From Rhodococcus sp. 14-2483-1-2 (GTDB taxonomy: Bacteria; Actinomycetota; Actinomycetes; Mycobacteriales; Mycobacteriaceae), in NCBI RefSeq assembly GCF_002259405.1, contig NZ_NPFW01000013.1:372001-436000 (forward strand): 64,000 nt of DNA, written 5' to 3'. The notes beneath the pieces are model-generated. The model saw only the letters and a list, made by a program, of their open reading frames with translations, did not search any database and was not told the DNA's origin. A program made the translations under genes and the position numbers. Positions 63,357-64,000 of this stretch are shown piece after piece; the first letter of the stretch is position 1, and each line of letters opens with the position of its first letter.

Positions 63357-63788
63357 ATGTTTCGTACCATGATGAAGTCCAAGATCCATCGCGCCACCGT
63401 GACGCACGCAGACCTGCACTACGTGGGCTCGGTGACTGTCGATCAGGATCTGATGGAGGCGGCCGATCTGCTCGAAGGCGAGCAGGTCACCATCGTCGAC
63501 ATCGACAACGGCGCTCGACTCGAAACGTACGTGATCACCGGTGAGCGCGGCAGCGGTGTCATCGGAATCAACGGAGCTGCAGCGCATCTGGTGAACCCGG
63601 GCGACCTGGTCATCCTGATCGCCTACGGGGTGATGAACGAGCAGGAGGTTGCCGACTACGCGCCGCGGGTGGTGTTCGTCGACGAGAAGAACCGTCCGGT
63701 CGAGTTGGGCAGCGACCCGGCTCATGCGCCTGCGGGCTCGGGTCTGATCACGCCGCGCGATCTGCGGGCCGATTCCGTGCTGGTCTGA
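63357..63788 (+). CDS. panD: Aspartate 1-decarboxylase
   Basis: 143-residue pyruvoyl enzyme making beta-alanine from aspartate. The self-cleavage site is G24-S25 in [10 protein letters not shown], after which serine becomes the pyruvoyl group. K9, H11 and the [19 protein letters not shown] core are present. ATG 63357 gives the standard N-terminus [13 protein letters not shown]. Confidence 0.96.
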   Translation: MFRTMMKSKIHRATVTHADLHYVGSVTVDQDLMEAADLLEGEQVTIVDIDNGARLETYVITGERGSGVIGINGAAAHLVNPGDLVILIAYGVMNEQEVADYAPRVVFVDEKNRPVELGSDPAHAPAGSGLITPRDLRADSVLV

Positions 63789-63792
63789 TTCG

Positions 63793-64000
63793 ATGCTCCT
63801 CGCGATCGATGTGCGCAACACCAGCACCGTGGTCGGTCTGTTCACCGGCACCGGTGATCACTCGAAACTGCTGCGCGATTGGCGAATTCGGACGGACCCG
63901 CATGTGACGGCCGACGAGTTGGCTCTGATGTTGCGCGGTCTGCTGGGTGAGGACGCCGAACGGATCACCGGAGTCACTGCGCTGTCGACCGTGCCGTCCG
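63793..64000 (+). CDS. coaX: Type III pantothenate kinase, N-terminal part (cut by window edge)
   Basis: 69 codons are visible: the ATP-binding start [16 protein letters not shown] with the conserved D6, and [20 protein letters not shown]. Type III kinases phosphorylate pantothenate in CoA synthesis. It starts four bases after panD, completing a pantothenate-to-CoA gene series. Confidence 0.93.
   Translation, partial: MLLAIDVRNTSTVVGLFTGTGDHSKLLRDWRIRTDPHVTADELALMLRGLLGEDAERITGVTALSTVPS

Noticed and set aside
1..64000. CRISPR arrays, prophage, insertion sequences, tRNA or rRNA genes
   Set aside because: I found no regularly spaced repeats, transposase or integrase frames, or cloverleaf-like sequences with the conserved TTCGA arm in the gaps; a tRNAscan/ISfinder run would be needed to be certain.

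Overview
The window looks like chromosomal DNA from a high-GC actinomycete of the Nocardiaceae, most likely Rhodococcus. The codon use is strongly G/C-ending and GTG starts are common. The distal block hpt - ftsH - folE/P/B/K - DUF3180 - DUF6779 - Rossmann protein - panC - panD - coaX is the usual mycolic-acid actinobacterial order. This assignment is inference from gene content; no rRNA or tRNA gene, CRISPR array, insertion sequence or prophage was recognised.

Layout. (1) 0-13.5 kb is metabolic and regulatory accessory DNA. It holds an acyl-CoA dehydrogenase, an ArsR regulator with an SRPBCC/maleylpyruvate-isomerase-type fusion, an NDMA-type alcohol dehydrogenase with an aldehyde dehydrogenase under an AcoR-like regulator, a DJ-1/MarR pair with two near-identical palindromic operators, an aldo/keto reductase and a type B carboxylesterase. 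(2) 13.6-26.4 kb is an alcohol/acetoin and lipid-like cluster. It has a flavin monooxygenase, a PucR-type regulator, a CrtI-like oxidoreductase, a DUF3556 membrane protein, an acyl-CoA synthetase, an unknown polytopic membrane protein, a butanediol-type alcohol dehydrogenase, an acetoin/diacetyl reductase-like SDR and a GAF regulator. Shared DNA motifs in at least three of its promoters, and one in front of the aldehyde dehydrogenase at 6.2 kb, suggest a common regulon. (3) 26.4-35.6 kb holds an FUSC transporter, two HEAT-repeat proteins (one fused to a MerR head), a cupredoxin lipoprotein, small membrane proteins, a GntR/MFS pair and an M1 metallopeptidase next to a Pls/PosA-type synthetase that runs to 39.6 kb.

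(4) 39.7-41.9 kb is a sulfur-linked module. A SAM-IV-like riboswitch precedes a SufS-like cysteine desulfurase, followed by a cysteine-containing leader peptide and a small protein resembling the C-terminal half of an LLM flavin monooxygenase. (5) 41.9-49.5 kb has a YbaK protein, allantoicase, a membrane protein with a divergent TetR regulator and tandem operators, an OHCU-decarboxylase-like gene, a crotonase gene with a one-base frameshift, a MarR regulator, a membrane diguanylate cyclase facing a PAS protein, and inorganic pyrophosphatase. (6) 49.6-64 kb is core chromosome: dacB, a zinc metalloprotease, tilS, hpt, a long-tailed ftsH, the folate operon and the pantothenate genes, running off the end inside coaX.

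Most genes lie in short operons with ATGA/GTGA overlaps. Several gene ends carry perfect 9-15 bp hairpins. An 18-base sequence, GGAGCCTGCGGAACGACC, occurs at three gene borders.
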